Shown: positions 28,378 through 38,989 of the stretch, piece by piece
Layout: each line of letters opens with the position of its first letter
Position numbering within the stretch: the first letter of the stretch is position 1
Assembly: GCA_003987775.1 (NCBI GenBank)
Contig: RXJD01000037.1
Span: forward strand, 1 to 64,000
Length of the DNA: 64,000 bases
Source: Mycobacterium sp.
GTDB lineage: Bacteria; Actinomycetota; Actinomycetes; Mycobacteriales; Mycobacteriaceae
Direction of reading: 5' to 3'
Program-made: the position numbers and the translations under genes
The notes under the pieces: model-generated
What the model was told of the DNA's origin: nothing
The model's database searches: none
The model's input: only the letters and a program-made list of their open reading frames with translations

Positions 28378-28446
28378 GGCGCACCGCCGGGTGAATGGCA
28401 ACCAAACGGCGCATGGATCTCTGCTGACTGCTGGCAGCATCGCCGG

Positions 28447-30648
28447 GTGATAGGCAATGATCGCAGGGTGACCGAAATCGAAGCCACCCCAGAGGCAGAG
28501 GCACGTCCCGACGACCACGCTTGGCACCCTGGCGACTCGGCTCCTGCGGCTCCTCCGGCCGCGACCCCGGCGGCGATCATCGACGCGCTGCCGGAAGAGC
28601 GCTACCTGAACCGGGAACTGAGCTGGCTCGATTTCAACGCTCGTGTCCTTGCCCTGGCCGACGACAATTCCATGCCGCTACTCGAACGCGCCAAGTTCCT
28701 GGCGATCTTCGCCTCCAATCTCGACGAGTTCTACATGGTTCGGGTCGCCGGCCTCAAACGCCGCGACGAGATGGGGCTGTCGGTCCGGTCGGCGGACGGG
28801 TTGACGCCGCGCGAACAACTGCGCCGCATCGGCGAGCAGACTCAACAGATCTCCATCCGTCACTCGCGCGTATTCCTCGACTCGGTGCTGCCCGCGCTCG
28901 AGGAGGAGGGCATCTACATCGTCACGTGGGCCGATCTGGACGATGCTGAACGAGAGCACCTGTCGACGTATTTCCACGAGCAGGTCTTCCCCGTTCTCAC
29001 CCCGCTGGCGGTCGACCCCGCCCACCCCTTCCCGTTCGTGAGCGGGCTGAGCCTGAATCTGGCCATCACCGTCAAGCAACCCGAAGACGGCACTCAGCAT
29101 TTCGCGCGGGTGAAGGTCCCCGACAACGTCGACCGGTTCGTCGAACTTGAAGCCAAGGGTGACGAGGGGGACGATCAGGTGGTCGTCCGGTTCCTGCCGA
29201 TGGAAGAGTTGATCGCCGCCTTCCTCCCGGTGCTCTTTCCCGGCATGGAAATCGTGGAGCACCATGCGTTTCGGATCACCCGCAACGCCGACTTCGAGGT
29301 GGAAGAGGACCGCGACGAGGACCTGTTGCAGGCGCTCGAGCGCGAACTGGCGCGGCGCCGATTCGGCTCCCCGGTGCGACTCGAAGCCTCCGACGACATG
29401 ACCGAGGGCATGCTGGAGCTGCTGCTGCGCGAGCTCGACGTGCATCCCGGCGATGTCATCGAAGTGCCTGGGCTGCTGGATTTGTCGTCGTTGTGGCAGA
29501 TCTACGGCCTCGACCGGCCCGCGCTGAAGGACCGGGCCTTCGTTCCGGCGACTCACCCCGCCTTCGCGGAGCGGGAGACACCCAAGAGCATCTTCGCGAC
29601 GCTGCGCGAAGGCGACGTCTTGGTGCACCACCCGTACGACTCGTTCTCGACAAGCGTGCAGCGGTTCGTCGAACAGGCCGCGGCCGACCCCAATGTGCTC
29701 GCGATCAAGCAGACGCTGTACCGCACCTCCGGCGATTCGCCGATCGTGCGGGCGTTGATCGACGCCGCCGAGGCCGGAAAGCAAGTCGTGGCAATGGTTG
29801 AGATCAAGGCGCGCTTCGATGAGCAGGCCAACATTCGTTGGGCGCGAACCCTTGAGCAGGCCGGCGTGCATGTCGTGTACGGGTTTGTCGGCCTCAAGAC
29901 ACACTGCAAAACCTGCCTGGTGGTGCGTCGCGAAGGCCCGACAATCCGGCGGTACTGCCACGTGGGGACGGGAAACTACAACGGCAAGACGGCGCGGCTT
30001 TACGAGGATGTGGGGCTGCTGACGGCGGATCCCGCCATCGGTGCCGACCTGACCGACCTGTTCAACACGCTGACCGGTTACTCACGAAAGCTGACCTACC
30101 GCAACCTCTTAGTCGCCCCGCACGGCATCCGCACCGGCATCATCGAGCGCGTCGAACGTGAGGTCGAAGCGCACCGTCGGGGCAATGACGCGCGGATACG
30201 GCTGAAGATGAATGCTCTGGTCGACGAGCAGGTGATCGACGCGCTCTACCGGGCATCGCAGGCCGGCGTGCGGGTGGAGGTGGTGGTGCGCGGCATCTGC
30301 GCGTTGCGCCCGGGCGCCGAGGGTCTCTCCGAGAACATCACCGTGCGCTCCATTCTCGGTCGTTTCCTGGAACATTCGCGGATTCTCCATTTCAACGCCA
30401 TCGACGAATTCTGGATAGGCAGCGCCGACATGATGCACCGCAACCTGGACCGGCGCGTCGAGGTGATGGCTCAGGTCAAGGACCCGCGCTTGACCGCACA
30501 GCTTGACGATCTGTTCGAGTCCGCGCTGGACCCGGCCACCCGGTGCTGGGAACTCGGTTCCGACGGCCAGTGGACGGCGTCGCCGCAGGAGGGTGAAAGC
30601 GTGCGCGACCATCAGGCTTCCCTCATGGAGCGACACCGCAGCCCGTAA
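28447..30648 (+). CDS. ppk1: Polyphosphate kinase
   Basis: Synthesises inorganic polyphosphate from ATP, with roles in phosphate storage and stress signalling. The 733-residue enzyme has all four PPK1 regions: [12 protein letters not shown], KIAxx-type [19 protein letters not shown], and the phospholipase-D-like C-terminal domains. The autophosphorylated histidine is in [12 protein letters not shown], and a second His is in [11 protein letters not shown] start at 28447. mutT1, which follows 74 bases later, is probably co-transcribed. Confidence 0.97.
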   Translation: MIGNDRRVTEIEATPEAEARPDDHAWHPGDSAPAAPPAATPAAIIDALPEERYLNRELSWLDFNARVLALADDNSMPLLERAKFLAIFASNLDEFYMVRVAGLKRRDEMGLSVRSADGLTPREQLRRIGEQTQQISIRHSRVFLDSVLPALEEEGIYIVTWADLDDAEREHLSTYFHEQVFPVLTPLAVDPAHPFPFVSGLSLNLAITVKQPEDGTQHFARVKVPDNVDRFVELEAKGDEGDDQVVVRFLPMEELIAAFLPVLFPGMEIVEHHAFRITRNADFEVEEDRDEDLLQALERELARRRFGSPVRLEASDDMTEGMLELLLRELDVHPGDVIEVPGLLDLSSLWQIYGLDRPALKDRAFVPATHPAFAERETPKSIFATLREGDVLVHHPYDSFSTSVQRFVEQAAADPNVLAIKQTLYRTSGDSPIVRALIDAAEAGKQVVAMVEIKARFDEQANIRWARTLEQAGVHVVYGFVGLKTHCKTCLVVRREGPTIRRYCHVGTGNYNGKTARLYEDVGLLTADPAIGADLTDLFNTLTGYSRKLTYRNLLVAPHGIRTGIIERVEREVEAHRRGNDARIRLKMNALVDEQVIDALYRASQAGVRVEVVVRGICALRPGAEGLSENITVRSILGRFLEHSRILHFNAIDEFWIGSADMMHRNLDRRVEVMAQVKDPRLTAQLDDLFESALDPATRCWELGSDGQWTASPQEGESVRDHQASLMERHRSP

Positions 30649-30722
30649 TACCGTGGCGTCCCGAGGGACCACGTCCAGCAGCAGCACGAGCGACCTGGCC
30701 GAATTGACCTGCAGGAGTGAAG

Positions 30723-31667
30723 GTGTCGATCCAGAACTCGTCGGACCGTCGACGCCCCGGTAACCGGGTCGTGTACGCGGCCGGTGCGGTGTTATGGCGA
30801 CCTGCCAAAAGCAACCCGGCAAAGTCGGTCGAGATCGCCGTCATTCACCGACCGCGATACGACGACTGGTCATTGCCCAAAGGAAAAGTCGATCCGGGCG
30901 AAACCGCGGCGGTCGCCGCGGTGCGCGAGGTGCTCGAAGAGACCGGCCACCGCAGTCATCTCGGCAGATGTCTGACGACCATCACCTACCCGATCGACCA
31001 GGGCGTCAAGCGGGTGCACTACTGGGCGGCACGCAGCACCGGCGGCAGGTTCGCTCCCGGACACGAGGTCGACGAGCTCATCTGGCTGCCGGTGGCCGAC
31101 GCCATGAAGAAGCTCGACTACGCACCGGATCGAAAGGTCCTGCGGCGGTTCGTCAAACAGCCGCCCGACACCAAGACCGTTTTGGTGGTGCGGCACGGCA
31201 CCGCCGGCAGCAAGTCACGGTATCGCGGTGACGACACCAAGCGGCCGTTGGACAAGAAGGGCCGCGCCCAGGCCGAAGCGCTGGTCGGTCAGCTGATGGC
31301 GTTCGGCGCCGACCGGGTCTACGCGGCCGACCGCGTGCGGTGCCATCAGACCGTGGAGCCGCTGGCCGCCGAGTTGGGCGTCGAGATCCACAACGAGCCA
31401 CACCTGACCGAGGAGGCGTACGCCAAGAACGCCAAACGCGGTCGGCAGCGGGTTCTGCAGATCGCCCAACGCGCCGGAACACCCGTGATCTGTACGCAGG
31501 GCAAGGTGATTCCGGACCTGATCGCATGGTGGTGCGAACGCGACGGAGTGCGCCCCGACAAGTCACGCAACCTCAAGGGCAGTACCTGGGTGCTCTCGTT
31601 GTCGGACGGCCGGCTCATCGCCGCCGACCACATCGGCGGCGCGCTGGCCGCGAACGTGCGCGCCTGA
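30723..31667 (+). CDS. mutT1: MutT1: Nudix hydrolase fused to a histidine phosphatase domain
   Basis: Cleans oxidised nucleotides (8-oxo-dGTP, 8-oxo-GTP) and diadenosine polyphosphates. The 314-residue fusion has an N-terminal Nudix box (residues 54-76: [11 protein letters not shown]) and a C-terminal histidine-phosphatase domain with RHG at 157-159. The GTG at 30723 is chosen over the in-frame GTG at 30717 because AGGAG at 30713-30717 gives a proper five-base spacing only for the former. Confidence 0.95.
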   Translation: MSIQNSSDRRRPGNRVVYAAGAVLWRPAKSNPAKSVEIAVIHRPRYDDWSLPKGKVDPGETAAVAAVREVLEETGHRSHLGRCLTTITYPIDQGVKRVHYWAARSTGGRFAPGHEVDELIWLPVADAMKKLDYAPDRKVLRRFVKQPPDTKTVLVVRHGTAGSKSRYRGDDTKRPLDKKGRAQAEALVGQLMAFGADRVYAADRVRCHQTVEPLAAELGVEIHNEPHLTEEAYAKNAKRGRQRVLQIAQRAGTPVICTQGKVIPDLIAWWCERDGVRPDKSRNLKGSTWVLSLSDGRLIAADHIGGALAANVRA

Positions 31668-31671
31668 CAAG

Positions 31672-31714
31672 CGAATACCCTCCGAAGGCATCGCTGCCCG
31701 CCGGAGGGTATTCG
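31672..31714. terminator. Bidirectional hairpin terminator mutT1/hupB
   Basis: A perfect 13-bp stem, CGAATACCCTCCG (31672-31684) against CGGAGGGTATTCG (31702-31714), with a 17-base loop, lies between the convergent stops of mutT1 and hupB. No long T-tract, so it is a mycobacterial-style hairpin terminator. Confidence 0.8.
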
Positions 31715-31724
31715 TGTGAGCTGA

Positions 31725-32387
31725 CTACTTGCGGCCGCGCCGTGTGCTCGTGGCCTTCTTGGCCGGAGCCTTCTTGGCCGGAGCCTTGGTGGCAGCCTTC
31801 TTGGCCGGAGCCTTGGTCACAGCCTTCTTAGCCGGAGCCTTGGTCACAGCCTTCTTAGCCGGAGCCTTGGTCACAGCCTTCTTAGCCGGAGCCTTGGTCG
31901 CGGCCTTCTTGGCGGCGGGAGCCTTGGTCGCGGCCTTCTTGGCGGCGGGAGCCTTCGTGGCAGCCTTCTTGGCCGGAGCCTTGGTGGCAGCCTTCTTGGC
32001 CGGAGCCTTGGTGGCAGCCTTCTTGGCCGGAGCCTTCTTGGCAGCCGTCTTCTTGGCCGCGCTGGCGACCACGCCACGCTTCACTGCGGGGCCCTCGGCC
32101 GGGAGCTTTTGTGCGCCAGCCACAACCGCTTTGAATTGAGCTCCTGGACGGAACGCCGGAACAGACGTCGGCTTGACCTTCACCGTCTCACCGGTGCGCG
32201 GGTTGCGGGCGACGCGTGCCGCGCGGCGACGCTGTTCGAAGACACCGAAACCGGTAATCGTGACGCTGTCGCCCTTGTGGACGGCGCGCACAATCGTGTC
32301 GACGACATTCTCGACAGCGGCGGTCGCCTGCCGACGGTCTGAGCCCAATTTCTGTGTGAGCACATCTATGAGCTCTGCTTTATTCAT
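31725..32387 (-). CDS. hupB: HU-type DNA-binding protein with long Lys/Ala/Pro tail
   Basis: Nucleoid protein of 220 residues. The first ~90 form the HU domain ([15 protein letters not shown]..., with the DNA-binding arm [22 protein letters not shown]). The tail from about 105 is a histone-H1-like array of PAKK and ATKAPAKK repeats ending TSTRRGRK, which binds and bridges DNA. The ATG at 32387 follows GGAGGG; the longer frame to 32465 is discounted. A palindrome lies upstream. The tail repeats make this gene length-variable. Confidence 0.97.
   Translation of the reverse strand: MNKAELIDVLTQKLGSDRRQATAAVENVVDTIVRAVHKGDSVTITGFGVFEQRRRAARVARNPRTGETVKVKPTSVPAFRPGAQFKAVVAGAQKLPAEGPAVKRGVVASAAKKTAAKKAPAKKAATKAPAKKAATKAPAKKAATKAPAAKKAATKAPAAKKAATKAPAKKAVTKAPAKKAVTKAPAKKAVTKAPAKKAATKAPAKKAPAKKATSTRRGRK
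31762..32050. repeat. 30-bp tandem coding repeats in hupB tail
   Basis: On the plus strand the unit reads GCCTTGGTCACAGCCTTCTT plus AGCCGGA, with three near-identical consecutive copies around 31800-31895 and more diverged flanking ones (GTGGCAGCC, GTCGCGGCC variants). Encodes the ATKAPAKKA repeat. In-frame unit loss or gain is expected. Confidence 0.85.
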
Positions 32388-32451
32388 CCAACCCTCCGAG
32401 GCCAGTGGTCCTCTTTTGGAACCGACTAGTGCACTACGGTAATCCCTCAAC

Positions 32452-32464
32452 TGGCAAATTGCCA
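32452..32464. promoter_or_regulatory. TGGCAAATTGCCA palindrome upstream of hupB
   Basis: A perfect 13-bp palindrome with a central A, 65 bases upstream of the hupB ATG and downstream of leuD. Its position fits an operator or promoter element for hupB; no protein is proposed. Confidence 0.35.
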
Positions 32465-32599
32465 AGAGCCACGCGCAATTTCAGCCCGCTATTGCGGTCG
32501 GGAACCGACCATTTCGGCAATCCGATTGCCGCCCTTGGCCGCTGGCGCCACTGTGAAATGCCCCCGGATTAGCGCCCGAATTCGACGCTGTCCGGCCCT

Positions 32600-33196
32600 T
32601 CAGGAGGCCGGCAAAGTACGCGGTTTCCACCCTGGACGGGCCGCCTCGAAGGCTTCGATTTCTTCGAGTTTCTGCAGCGTAAGGGCTATATCGTCCAGTC
32701 CGTGGAGCAATCTGAAGGCGGTGTGATCGTCAATCCTGAACGGCAGCACCGCTGTTCCCGCGGTGACATTTCGATCTTGAAGATTGACAGTGATTTCCAG
32801 CCCCGGGCTCTGCTCGATCAGCTTCCAGAGAAGTTCGACGCCATCTTGGTCCACTTCGGCCGCCAACAGCCCCGCCTTGCCGGCGTTGCCGCGAAAGATG
32901 TCACCGAACCGGGACGAGATAACGACCCGGAATCCGTAGTCCATGAGCGCCCAGACGGCGTGCTCGCGAGAAGACCCCGTGCCGAAATCCGGCCCGGCGA
33001 CCAAGACCGAGCCACGGTCAAAGGGGCTGAGGTTGAGCACGAATGACGGATCCGACCGCCAGCTCGCGAACAAGCCGTCCTCGAAACCGGTTCGGGTGAC
33101 GCGCTTCAGGTAGACCGCGGGAATGATCTGATCGGTGTCGACATTGGACCGGCGCAGCGGCACACCGATGCCGGTGTGGGTGTCAAAGGCTTCCAT
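32600..33196 (-). CDS. leuD: 3-isopropylmalate dehydratase small subunit
   Basis: Swivelling-domain subunit that completes the LeuC active site for isomerisation of 2- to 3-isopropylmalate in leucine synthesis. The 198-residue sequence has [13 protein letters not shown] and the [17 protein letters not shown] substrate-recognition loop. It follows leuC by 36 bases on the same strand. Confidence 0.96.
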   Translation of the reverse strand: MEAFDTHTGIGVPLRRSNVDTDQIIPAVYLKRVTRTGFEDGLFASWRSDPSFVLNLSPFDRGSVLVAGPDFGTGSSREHAVWALMDYGFRVVISSRFGDIFRGNAGKAGLLAAEVDQDGVELLWKLIEQSPGLEITVNLQDRNVTAGTAVLPFRIDDHTAFRLLHGLDDIALTLQKLEEIEAFEAARPGWKPRTLPAS

Positions 33197-33232
33197 GCTC
33201 TTCCCCTAAATCTCAATGTGAATTCAAGTCGG

Positions 33233-34681
33233 CTAGTTCAAATCCGCCGGCGCAGAAAGCTTGCCGCGGACGGCGGTGGCTGCGGCGACGGCCGGCGAAA
33301 CCAGGTGCGTGCGACCGCCCTTGCCCTGCCGCCCTTCGAAATTGCGGTTGGAGGTCGCGGCGCAGCGCTCCCCCGGCGCAAGCTGATCCGGGTTCATGCC
33401 CAGGCACATCGAGCAGCCCGCCTGCCGCCATTCGGCGCCCGCGGCGGTGAAGATCTCGCCGAGACCCTCGGCTTCCGCCTGCGCGCGAACCCGCATCGAG
33501 CCCGGAACCACGAGCATCCGAACACCCTCAGCGACCTTGTGACCACGCAAGATATCGGCCACAACCCGCAGGTCCTCGATCCGGCCGTTGGTGCATGACC
33601 CGACGAACACGGTGTCGACCGCGATATCGCGCATCGCCGTCCCCGGCTGAAGGTCCATGTACGCCAACGCTTTCTCAGCTGCCTGACGCTGGGCGTCATC
33701 GGTCATCAGCTCGGGATCGGGCACGCTACCACCCAACGGCACCCCCTGGCCGGGGTTGGTTCCCCAGGTGACGAACGGGGTGAGCGAAGCGGCGTCGAGG
33801 TACACCTCGGTGTCGAAAACCGCTCCCGGATCGGTACGCAGCTGCTGCCAGTAGGCCAGCGCCGCATCCCAGTCGGCACCGGTGGGCGCATGCGGACGGC
33901 CCCGCAAAAATTCAAAAGTGGTGTCGTCCGGGGCCACCATCCCGGCCCGGGCACCGGCTTCGATACTCATGTTGCAGATCGTCATCCGGCCTTCCATCGA
34001 CAGCGATTCGATGGCACTGCCGCGGTATTCGATGACGTGCCCCTGACCGCCACCGGTCCCGATCTTGGCGATCAGCGCGAGGATGACGTCCTTGGCCGTG
34101 ACCCCTGGGGGCAACTGACCGTCGACATTGACCGCCATTGTCTTGAACGGTCGCAGCGCCAGCGTCTGGGTGGCGAGCACATGCTCGACTTCGGAAGTGC
34201 CGATACCCATTGCGATTGCACCGAATGCACCGTGGGTGGATGTGTGACTATCGCCACAGACAATTGTCATCCCGGGTTGGGTGAGACCCAATTGCGGTCC
34301 GACGACGTGCACGATGCCCTGTTCGATATCGCCCATCGGGTGCAGCCGCACACCGAATTCGGCGCAATTGCGCCGCAATGTCTCGACCTGTGTGCGGGAC
34401 ACCGGGTCGGCAATCGGCTTGTCGATATCGATGGTCGGCACATTGTGGTCTTCGGTGGCGATCGTCAGGTCGGTCCGTCGCACCGGCCGGCCGGCCAGCC
34501 GCAGGCCGTCGAATGCCTGCGGACTCGTGACCTCGTGCACCAGATGAAGGTCGATGTAGATCAGGTCCGGCGCATCGTCGCCGCCGGACACCACAACATG
34601 GTCTTCCCATACCTTCTCGGCCAACGTGCGCGGCCGGCCGGCGTCAGGTGGGTTGTGCGTCTGCGCTGCCTGCGGTGCCAT
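33233..34681 (-). CDS. leuC: 3-isopropylmalate dehydratase large subunit
   Basis: Aconitase-superfamily [4Fe-4S] subunit (482 residues) of isopropylmalate isomerase. Cluster ligands are visible in [13 protein letters not shown] and the C-terminal [10 protein letters not shown], and [13 protein letters not shown] is the substrate loop. The ATG at 34681 ([10 protein letters not shown]...) is the plausible start. The frame continues upstream through the IclR regulator gene as an antisense shadow. Confidence 0.96.
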   Translation of the reverse strand: MAPQAAQTHNPPDAGRPRTLAEKVWEDHVVVSGGDDAPDLIYIDLHLVHEVTSPQAFDGLRLAGRPVRRTDLTIATEDHNVPTIDIDKPIADPVSRTQVETLRRNCAEFGVRLHPMGDIEQGIVHVVGPQLGLTQPGMTIVCGDSHTSTHGAFGAIAMGIGTSEVEHVLATQTLALRPFKTMAVNVDGQLPPGVTAKDVILALIAKIGTGGGQGHVIEYRGSAIESLSMEGRMTICNMSIEAGARAGMVAPDDTTFEFLRGRPHAPTGADWDAALAYWQQLRTDPGAVFDTEVYLDAASLTPFVTWGTNPGQGVPLGGSVPDPELMTDDAQRQAAEKALAYMDLQPGTAMRDIAVDTVFVGSCTNGRIEDLRVVADILRGHKVAEGVRMLVVPGSMRVRAQAEAEGLGEIFTAAGAEWRQAGCSMCLGMNPDQLAPGERCAATSNRNFEGRQGKGGRTHLVSPAVAAATAVRGKLSAPADLN

Positions 34682-34732
34682 CTTCAACTCGATTCGTCCA
34701 TTCGCGGCTCGCGGATCCCTACGGGCTGGTGA

Positions 34733-34769
34733 TCTCACTATGCGAGACGCTAGTATCTTCTTGTGAGAC
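34733..34769. promoter_or_regulatory. leuCD / IclR divergent promoter with candidate operator
   Basis: The 81-base divergent gap contains TCTCACTATGCGAGA (34733-34747), an inverted TCTC/GAGA pair. A third GTGAGAC half-site at 34763 overlaps the regulator's start codon. A TAGTAT -10 element lies at 34751-34756. Autoregulation plus control of leuCD by the adjacent IclR protein is the natural inference, as for NdgR/LeuR in Streptomyces. Confidence 0.55.
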
Positions 34770-35464
34770 AGCATAGCGGCATCGGCGTCCTCGACAAAGC
34801 CGTCGGCATCCTGCATGCGATCGCGGAATCGCCCTGCGGGCTGGCCGAACTGTGCGAGCGCACCGGCCTGCCCAGGGCCACCGCTTACCGGCTGGCCGCA
34901 GCGCTGGAAGTGCATCGGCTGGTGGGTCGCGACGAGGAGGGCCGGTGGCGGCTCGGTCCTGCGGTCACCGAACTCTCGGCGTATGTCAGCGACCCGTTGT
35001 TGGCCGCGAGCGCCGCGGTACTTCCCCAATTGCGGGAGACCACCGGTGAAAGCGTCCAGTTGTACCGTCGCGAAGGCACCTCCCGTGTCTGCATCGCCGC
35101 TCTGGAACCGCCTGCGGGCCTTCGCGATACGGTGCCGGTCGGCGCCCGGCTGCCGATGACGGCAGGATCCGGGGCGAAGGTGCTGCTGGCCCACAGCGAC
35201 CCTGCGACCCAGAAAGCGGTGCTGCCCAAGGCGATGTTCACCGACCGGGTACTCGCCGAAGTCCGCAAACGTGGCTGGGCGCAAAGTGTCGCCGAGCGCG
35301 AACCGGGCGTGGCGAGCGTATCGGCGCCGGTGCGCGACGGGCGGGGCGTGGTGGTCGCCGCGATCTCGGTTTCGGGACCGGTCGACCGCATGGGCCGGCG
35401 TCCCGGCGCGCGTTGGGCCGCCGACCTTCTGGCCGCCGCTGAGGCGTTGACGCGGCGGTTGTAG
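34763..35464 (+). CDS. IclR-family transcriptional regulator (NdgR/LeuR-like)
   Basis: A 233-residue regulator with an N-terminal winged helix (about 5-60, [39 protein letters not shown]) and the IclR effector domain ([12 protein letters not shown] ... [21 protein letters not shown]). Its position divergent from leuCD is conserved in actinobacteria, where the Streptomyces ortholog NdgR controls leucine genes. TAGTAT ends six bases before the GTG, so the mRNA is probably leaderless. Confidence 0.88.
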   Translation: MRQHSGIGVLDKAVGILHAIAESPCGLAELCERTGLPRATAYRLAAALEVHRLVGRDEEGRWRLGPAVTELSAYVSDPLLAASAAVLPQLRETTGESVQLYRREGTSRVCIAALEPPAGLRDTVPVGARLPMTAGSGAKVLLAHSDPATQKAVLPKAMFTDRVLAEVRKRGWAQSVAEREPGVASVSAPVRDGRGVVVAAISVSGPVDRMGRRPGARWAADLLAAAEALTRRL

Positions 35465-35586
35465 TACCGCGGCCGGTTGCACCGTAATTGCATCCGGGGT
35501 CACTTGAGAGGCTTGAGCCGACGGTGAGCGCAAGCTCGGCACCACCAGTGCAGAGGCGACGCACGGGCGCCTGACACACTGACGCC

Positions 35587-36102
35587 ATGGGAACGAATCA
35601 ACGCGCGAGCATCGTCATGTCCGAGGCCGAGATCACCGACTTCATCAACAACAGTCGGACCGGCACGCTGGCCACCATCGGACCCGACGGGCAGCCGCAT
35701 CTGGTGGCGATGTGGTACGCGGTGGTCGACGGCGAGATCTGGCTGGAGACCAAAGCCAAGTCGCAGAAGGCGGTCAACCTCCGGCGCGACCCTCGGGTCA
35801 GCTTCCTTCTCGAGGACGGCGACACTTACGACACCCTGCGCGGTGTGTCATTCGAAGGCGTCGCCGAGATCGTCGAAGATCCCGACGCGCTGCACCGGGT
35901 CGGAGTCAGCGTGTGGGAGCGCTACACGGGCCCCTACAGCGACGACATGAAGCCGTTCGTGGACCAGATGATGAACAAGCGGGTCGGCGTGCGCATCGTC
36001 AGCCGGCGGACTCGTTCGTGGGATCACCGCAAGCTGGGACTGCCCAGCATGCCGGTGGGTGGTACGACCGCGGCGGCCGCCAGAGGCGGCGGCGATCAAT
36101 AA
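35587..36102 (+). CDS. PPOX-class F420-dependent (or FMN-binding) split-barrel protein
   Basis: A 171-residue split beta-barrel protein of the pyridoxamine-5'-phosphate-oxidase-like superfamily. It has [64 protein letters not shown] and a final [11 protein letters not shown]. Mycobacterial members commonly bind F420 and reduce quinone-like or biliverdin-like substrates; the cofactor here is inferred. Corresponds to Rv2991. Confidence 0.85.
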   Translation: MGTNQRASIVMSEAEITDFINNSRTGTLATIGPDGQPHLVAMWYAVVDGEIWLETKAKSQKAVNLRRDPRVSFLLEDGDTYDTLRGVSFEGVAEIVEDPDALHRVGVSVWERYTGPYSDDMKPFVDQMMNKRVGVRIVSRRTRSWDHRKLGLPSMPVGGTTAAAARGGGDQ

Positions 36103-36120
36103 CCGCAGAAATCGTTTTTG

Positions 36121-36193
36121 TAGCCCCGATGGGATTCGAACCCACGCTACCGCCGTGAGAGGGCGGCGTCCTAGGCCGCTAGACGACGGGGCC
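36121..36193 (-). tRNA. tRNA-Glu (anticodon CUC)
   Basis: A 73-base cloverleaf on the minus strand. The acceptor stem is GGCCCCG/CGGGGCU (G1:U72 wobble), with U8, the D-loop AGCGG, anticodon stem CCGCC/GGCGG around loop CUCUCAC (anticodon CUC), and the GGTTCGAATCC T-arm. The discriminator is A and CCA is not encoded. It lies beside tRNA-Gln and gltX. Confidence 0.95.
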
Positions 36194-36277
36194 AGAAACG
36201 ATCCGAGCAGTCAGCATAGCTCAACCCGGATACCCCACCTAATCGCTCGGCGTCTGCCGTGCGCCGGTGGAGCTTTG

Positions 36278-36349
36278 CTGGGGTACCAGGACTCGAACCT
36301 AGAATGGCTGAACCAGAATCAGCTGTGTTGCCAATTACACCATACCCCA
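36278..36349 (-). tRNA. tRNA-Gln (anticodon CUG)
   Basis: A 72-base tRNA on the minus strand. The acceptor stem is UGGGGUA/UACCCCA with discriminator G, anticodon loop UUCUGGU (anticodon CUG) between GCTGA and TCAGC, and GGTTCGAGTCC T-arm. In this organism it should be charged through Glu-tRNA(Gln) by GatCAB, whose genes lie at 57.5-63.3 kb. Confidence 0.95.
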
Positions 36350-36384
36350 TTTGCGACCTAAAACCGCTGGTCAGTGCACATTCT

Positions 36385-36400
36385 GCGGGTTAACACCCGC
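36385..36400. terminator. Small hairpin between gltX and the tRNAs
   Basis: GCGGGT-TAAC-ACCCGC forms a 6-bp stem with a 4-base loop in the 146-base gap after gltX. Could help end gltX transcription or separate it from tRNA-Gln. Confidence 0.35.
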
Positions 36401-36495
36401 GTCCTGGCGCTACTGGATCCGAGCCGTTCCAAGCCTTTGAAGCCGCAGTGCACACTACCAAAGACTTCGGGCGTCGTACGCACGCCCTGGAACGC

Positions 36496-37968
36496 CTAGG
36501 CCGACCCGACCCGCTCTCGCGCAGAGCGCAGCCTCCCCAGGCTGCGATCACGGCCCAGAAGTTCCAGTGACTCGAACAACGGCGGGCTGATCGTGGTGCC
36601 CGTGGCGGCCACCCGGATCGGCCCGAATGCCTTGCGAGGTTTGAGTTCCATTCCGTCGATGAGGGAGCTCTTGAGGGCGGTTTCGATCTGTTCTGTGGTC
36701 CAGTCCGTGATGCCCTCGAGCGCACCGATCGCCGCGTCCAGCACTGGGCCCGCATCCGGACCCAATTCCTTGGCGGCGGCCTTGGGGTCGAGCGCGTACT
36801 CGTCGTCGTTGAAGAACTTCAGCAGATCCCAGGCGTCGCCGAGCACGACGATGCGCGTCTGCACCAGTTCGGCGACCGTCTTGAAAGCTCCCTCGTCCAA
36901 CCCGAGTCGGTGTCCGTGGGTTTCCAGGTAGTCGCGCAGCCGGGTGGTGAAGTCGTCGACGGTGAGCATGCGGATGTGCTCGGCGTTGATGGCGTCGGCC
37001 TTCTTCTGGTCGAAGCGAGCCGGGTTGGAGGTGACGTTGACGACGTCGAAGGCGGCGACCATCTCGTCGAGGCTGAACAGGTCGTGGTCGTCGGCGATCG
37101 ACCAGCCAAGCAGCGCAAGGTAATTGAGCAGCCCTTCGGGGATGAAGCCACGGTCGCGGTGCAGGAACAGGTTGGACTGGGGGTCACGCTTGGACAGCTT
37201 CTTGGTCCCCTCCCCCAATACCGGTGGGAAGTGACCGAATTCCGGGATGCGCTCAGCCACGCCGATCCGGATCAACGCCTGGTACAGGGCGATCTGCCGC
37301 GGGGTGGACGGCAGCAGGTCCTCGCCGCGCAGCACGTGGGTGATCCTCATCAACGCGTCGTCGCACGGATTGACCAACGTGTACAAGGGATCCCCGTTGG
37401 CACGCGTCAACGCGAAGTCGGGCACCGAACCGGCCGCGAAGCTGGTGGTTCCGCGCACCAGGTCATCCCAGGCGAGGTCGGCGTCCGGCATCCGCAACCG
37501 CACCACGGGCTGGCGTCCCTCGGCCAGAAATGCCGCCCGCTGCGCGTCGGTGAGCTGACGGTCGAAGTTGTCGTAACCGAGTTTGGGGTTCCGTCCGGCC
37601 GCCAGGTGCCGGGCCTCGACCTCCTCCGGCGTCGAGAACGCGTAGTACGCCTCGCCCGCCTCGAGTAGGCGCGCGACGACATCGCGGTACAGGTCTTTGC
37701 GCTGCGATTGCCGGTACGGCGCGTACGGACCGCCCACCTCGGGCCCCTCGTCCCAGTCCAGCCCGAGCCAGCGCAGGGCGTCGAGCAGCGCCAGATAGCT
37801 TTCCTCGCTGTCGCGTTCGGCGTCGGTGTCCTCGATGCGGAAGACGAAGGTACCGCCGGTGTGCCGGGCGTAGGCCCAGTTGAACAGCGCGGTGCGGATC
37901 ATCCCGACGTGGGGTATGCCGGTGGGCGACGGGCAGAACCTAACCCGGACGTGCTCTACGTTGGTCAC
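36496..37968 (-). CDS. gltX: Glutamyl-tRNA synthetase (class I, probably non-discriminating)
   Basis: Charges tRNA-Glu, and by inference tRNA-Gln, because no glutaminyl-tRNA synthetase is seen and gatCAB is present in the window. At 490 residues it is full length. The class I HIGH motif appears as [11 protein letters not shown] and the KMSKS motif as KLSKRD. The GTG at 37968 overlaps the TGA of the upstream FAH gene (GTGA) and has AAAGGAAAG upstream. Confidence 0.96.
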   Translation of the reverse strand: MTNVEHVRVRFCPSPTGIPHVGMIRTALFNWAYARHTGGTFVFRIEDTDAERDSEESYLALLDALRWLGLDWDEGPEVGGPYAPYRQSQRKDLYRDVVARLLEAGEAYYAFSTPEEVEARHLAAGRNPKLGYDNFDRQLTDAQRAAFLAEGRQPVVRLRMPDADLAWDDLVRGTTSFAAGSVPDFALTRANGDPLYTLVNPCDDALMRITHVLRGEDLLPSTPRQIALYQALIRIGVAERIPEFGHFPPVLGEGTKKLSKRDPQSNLFLHRDRGFIPEGLLNYLALLGWSIADDHDLFSLDEMVAAFDVVNVTSNPARFDQKKADAINAEHIRMLTVDDFTTRLRDYLETHGHRLGLDEGAFKTVAELVQTRIVVLGDAWDLLKFFNDDEYALDPKAAAKELGPDAGPVLDAAIGALEGITDWTTEQIETALKSSLIDGMELKPRKAFGPIRVAATGTTISPPLFESLELLGRDRSLGRLRSARERVGSA

Positions 37969-38753
37969 GACTTTCCTTTGCGGACAACGGGATTGGTAAG
38001 GGTGCCGATACCCTCGACGGTGACCGACACGGTGTCGCCGTCCTCGATTGGGCCGACGCCGGCAGGGGTTCCGGTAAGAATGAGATCGCCTGGCAGCAGG
38101 GTCATTACCGCCGAGATCCACTCGATGATGGCACCGACGTCATGGATCATCAGCGAGGTGCGCGCGTCCTGCTTGACGTCACCGTTGACTTCGGTGCGCA
38201 GGGCGAGATCACCGGGGTCGATGTCGGTGACGATCCAGGGGCCGACGGGGCAGAACGTGTCGTGCCCCTTGGCCCTGGTCCACTGGCCGTCGGACTTCTG
38301 CTGATCACGGGCCGAGACGTCGTTGCCGATGGTGTAGCCGAGGATGTTGTCGGCGGCCTGCTCCGCGCTGACGTCCTTACACGCCCGGCCGATCACCACC
38401 GCCAGCTCGCCCTCGAAATGCACCGGTGATGCGTTGGCGGGCAATCTGATCGGCACGTTGGGCCCGATGATGGCGGTGTTGGGCTTGAGGAAGATCACCG
38501 GGTCGGCCGGGGCCTGGCCGCCCATCTCGGCGATGTGGTCGGCGTAGTTCTTGCCGATGCAGACGACCTTGCTGGCAAGTATCGGGGCCAGCAACCGGAC
38601 GTCGGCCAGTGGCCAGGACCGGCCGGTAAACGTCGGCGTGCCGAACGGGTGCTCGGCAATTTCGCGGACCGTCATCGCGGCGGGGTCGTTGAGATCTCCT
38701 TCGATGCTGACAAAAGCGACACCGTCCGGGCTGGCGATTCGTCCAAGGCGCAT
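37965..38753 (-). CDS. Fumarylacetoacetate hydrolase family protein
   Basis: A 262-residue FAH-fold enzyme acting on 2-hydroxyhepta-2,4-diene-1,7-dioate-like or oxaloacetate-type substrates. Features are [16 protein letters not shown], metal ligands in [13 protein letters not shown] (Glu-x-Glu), NDVSARDQQ, and the C-terminal [15 protein letters not shown]. The start is the ATG at 38753 ([12 protein letters not shown]). The open frame runs on to 39041 only because the upstream 56-bp repeats happen to be open. Translationally coupled to gltX. Confidence 0.92.
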   Translation of the reverse strand: MRLGRIASPDGVAFVSIEGDLNDPAAMTVREIAEHPFGTPTFTGRSWPLADVRLLAPILASKVVCIGKNYADHIAEMGGQAPADPVIFLKPNTAIIGPNVPIRLPANASPVHFEGELAVVIGRACKDVSAEQAADNILGYTIGNDVSARDQQKSDGQWTRAKGHDTFCPVGPWIVTDIDPGDLALRTEVNGDVKQDARTSLMIHDVGAIIEWISAVMTLLPGDLILTGTPAGVGPIEDGDTVSVTVEGIGTLTNPVVRKGKS

Positions 38754-38766
38754 TCGGATGAGCCTA

Positions 38767-38918
38767 GCGAGGGTCGCGAGCCCGGCGTAGCCGGGCGCTG
38801 CGGGCCCGAGCAATCCGGCACCGCGAGGGTCGCGAGCCCGGCGTAGCCGGGCGCTGCGGGTCCGAGCAATCCGGCACAGCGAGGGTCGCGAGCCCGGCGT
38901 AGCCGGGCGCTGCGGGTC
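38767..38918. repeat. 56-bp tandem hairpin repeat, locus A (2.7 copies)
   Basis: Units begin at 38767, 38823 and 38879, exactly 56 bases apart; the third is cut short. Each contains GCCCGGC-GTA-GCCGGGC, a perfect 7-bp stem with a 3-base loop. Units 1 and 2 differ by only a few bases. Confidence 0.9.
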
Positions 38919-38930
38919 TGGAGGGTCCGC

Positions 38931-38989
38931 GTCACCCAGACTGCGAATTTGCAGCGAAAGTACGAGTAGAGCCCTCCAGATTCGCAGCC
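38931..38989. repeat. CTGYRAAT stem-loop repeat, copy 3
   Basis: Begins GTCACCCAGACTGCGAATTT, with a GCAGCGAAAGTACGAGT core and closing AGATTCGCAG. The ends CTGCGAAT and ATTCGCAG are exactly complementary. Related to the two copies at 17.1-17.3 kb. Confidence 0.6.

Noticed and set aside
31729-32139. A 136-codon hydrophobic frame that looks like a repeated membrane protein (FLAGALVAA repeats)
   Set aside because: It is the complement of the Lys/Ala repeats in hupB; the hydrophobicity is forced by the repeat.
34800-35545. N-terminal extension of leuC to 770 residues
   Set aside because: The extension is antisense to the IclR gene; LeuC starts at 34681 near its normal length.
38767-38918. CRISPR array
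   Set aside because: Units are contiguous near-identical copies with no unique spacers and no cas genes.
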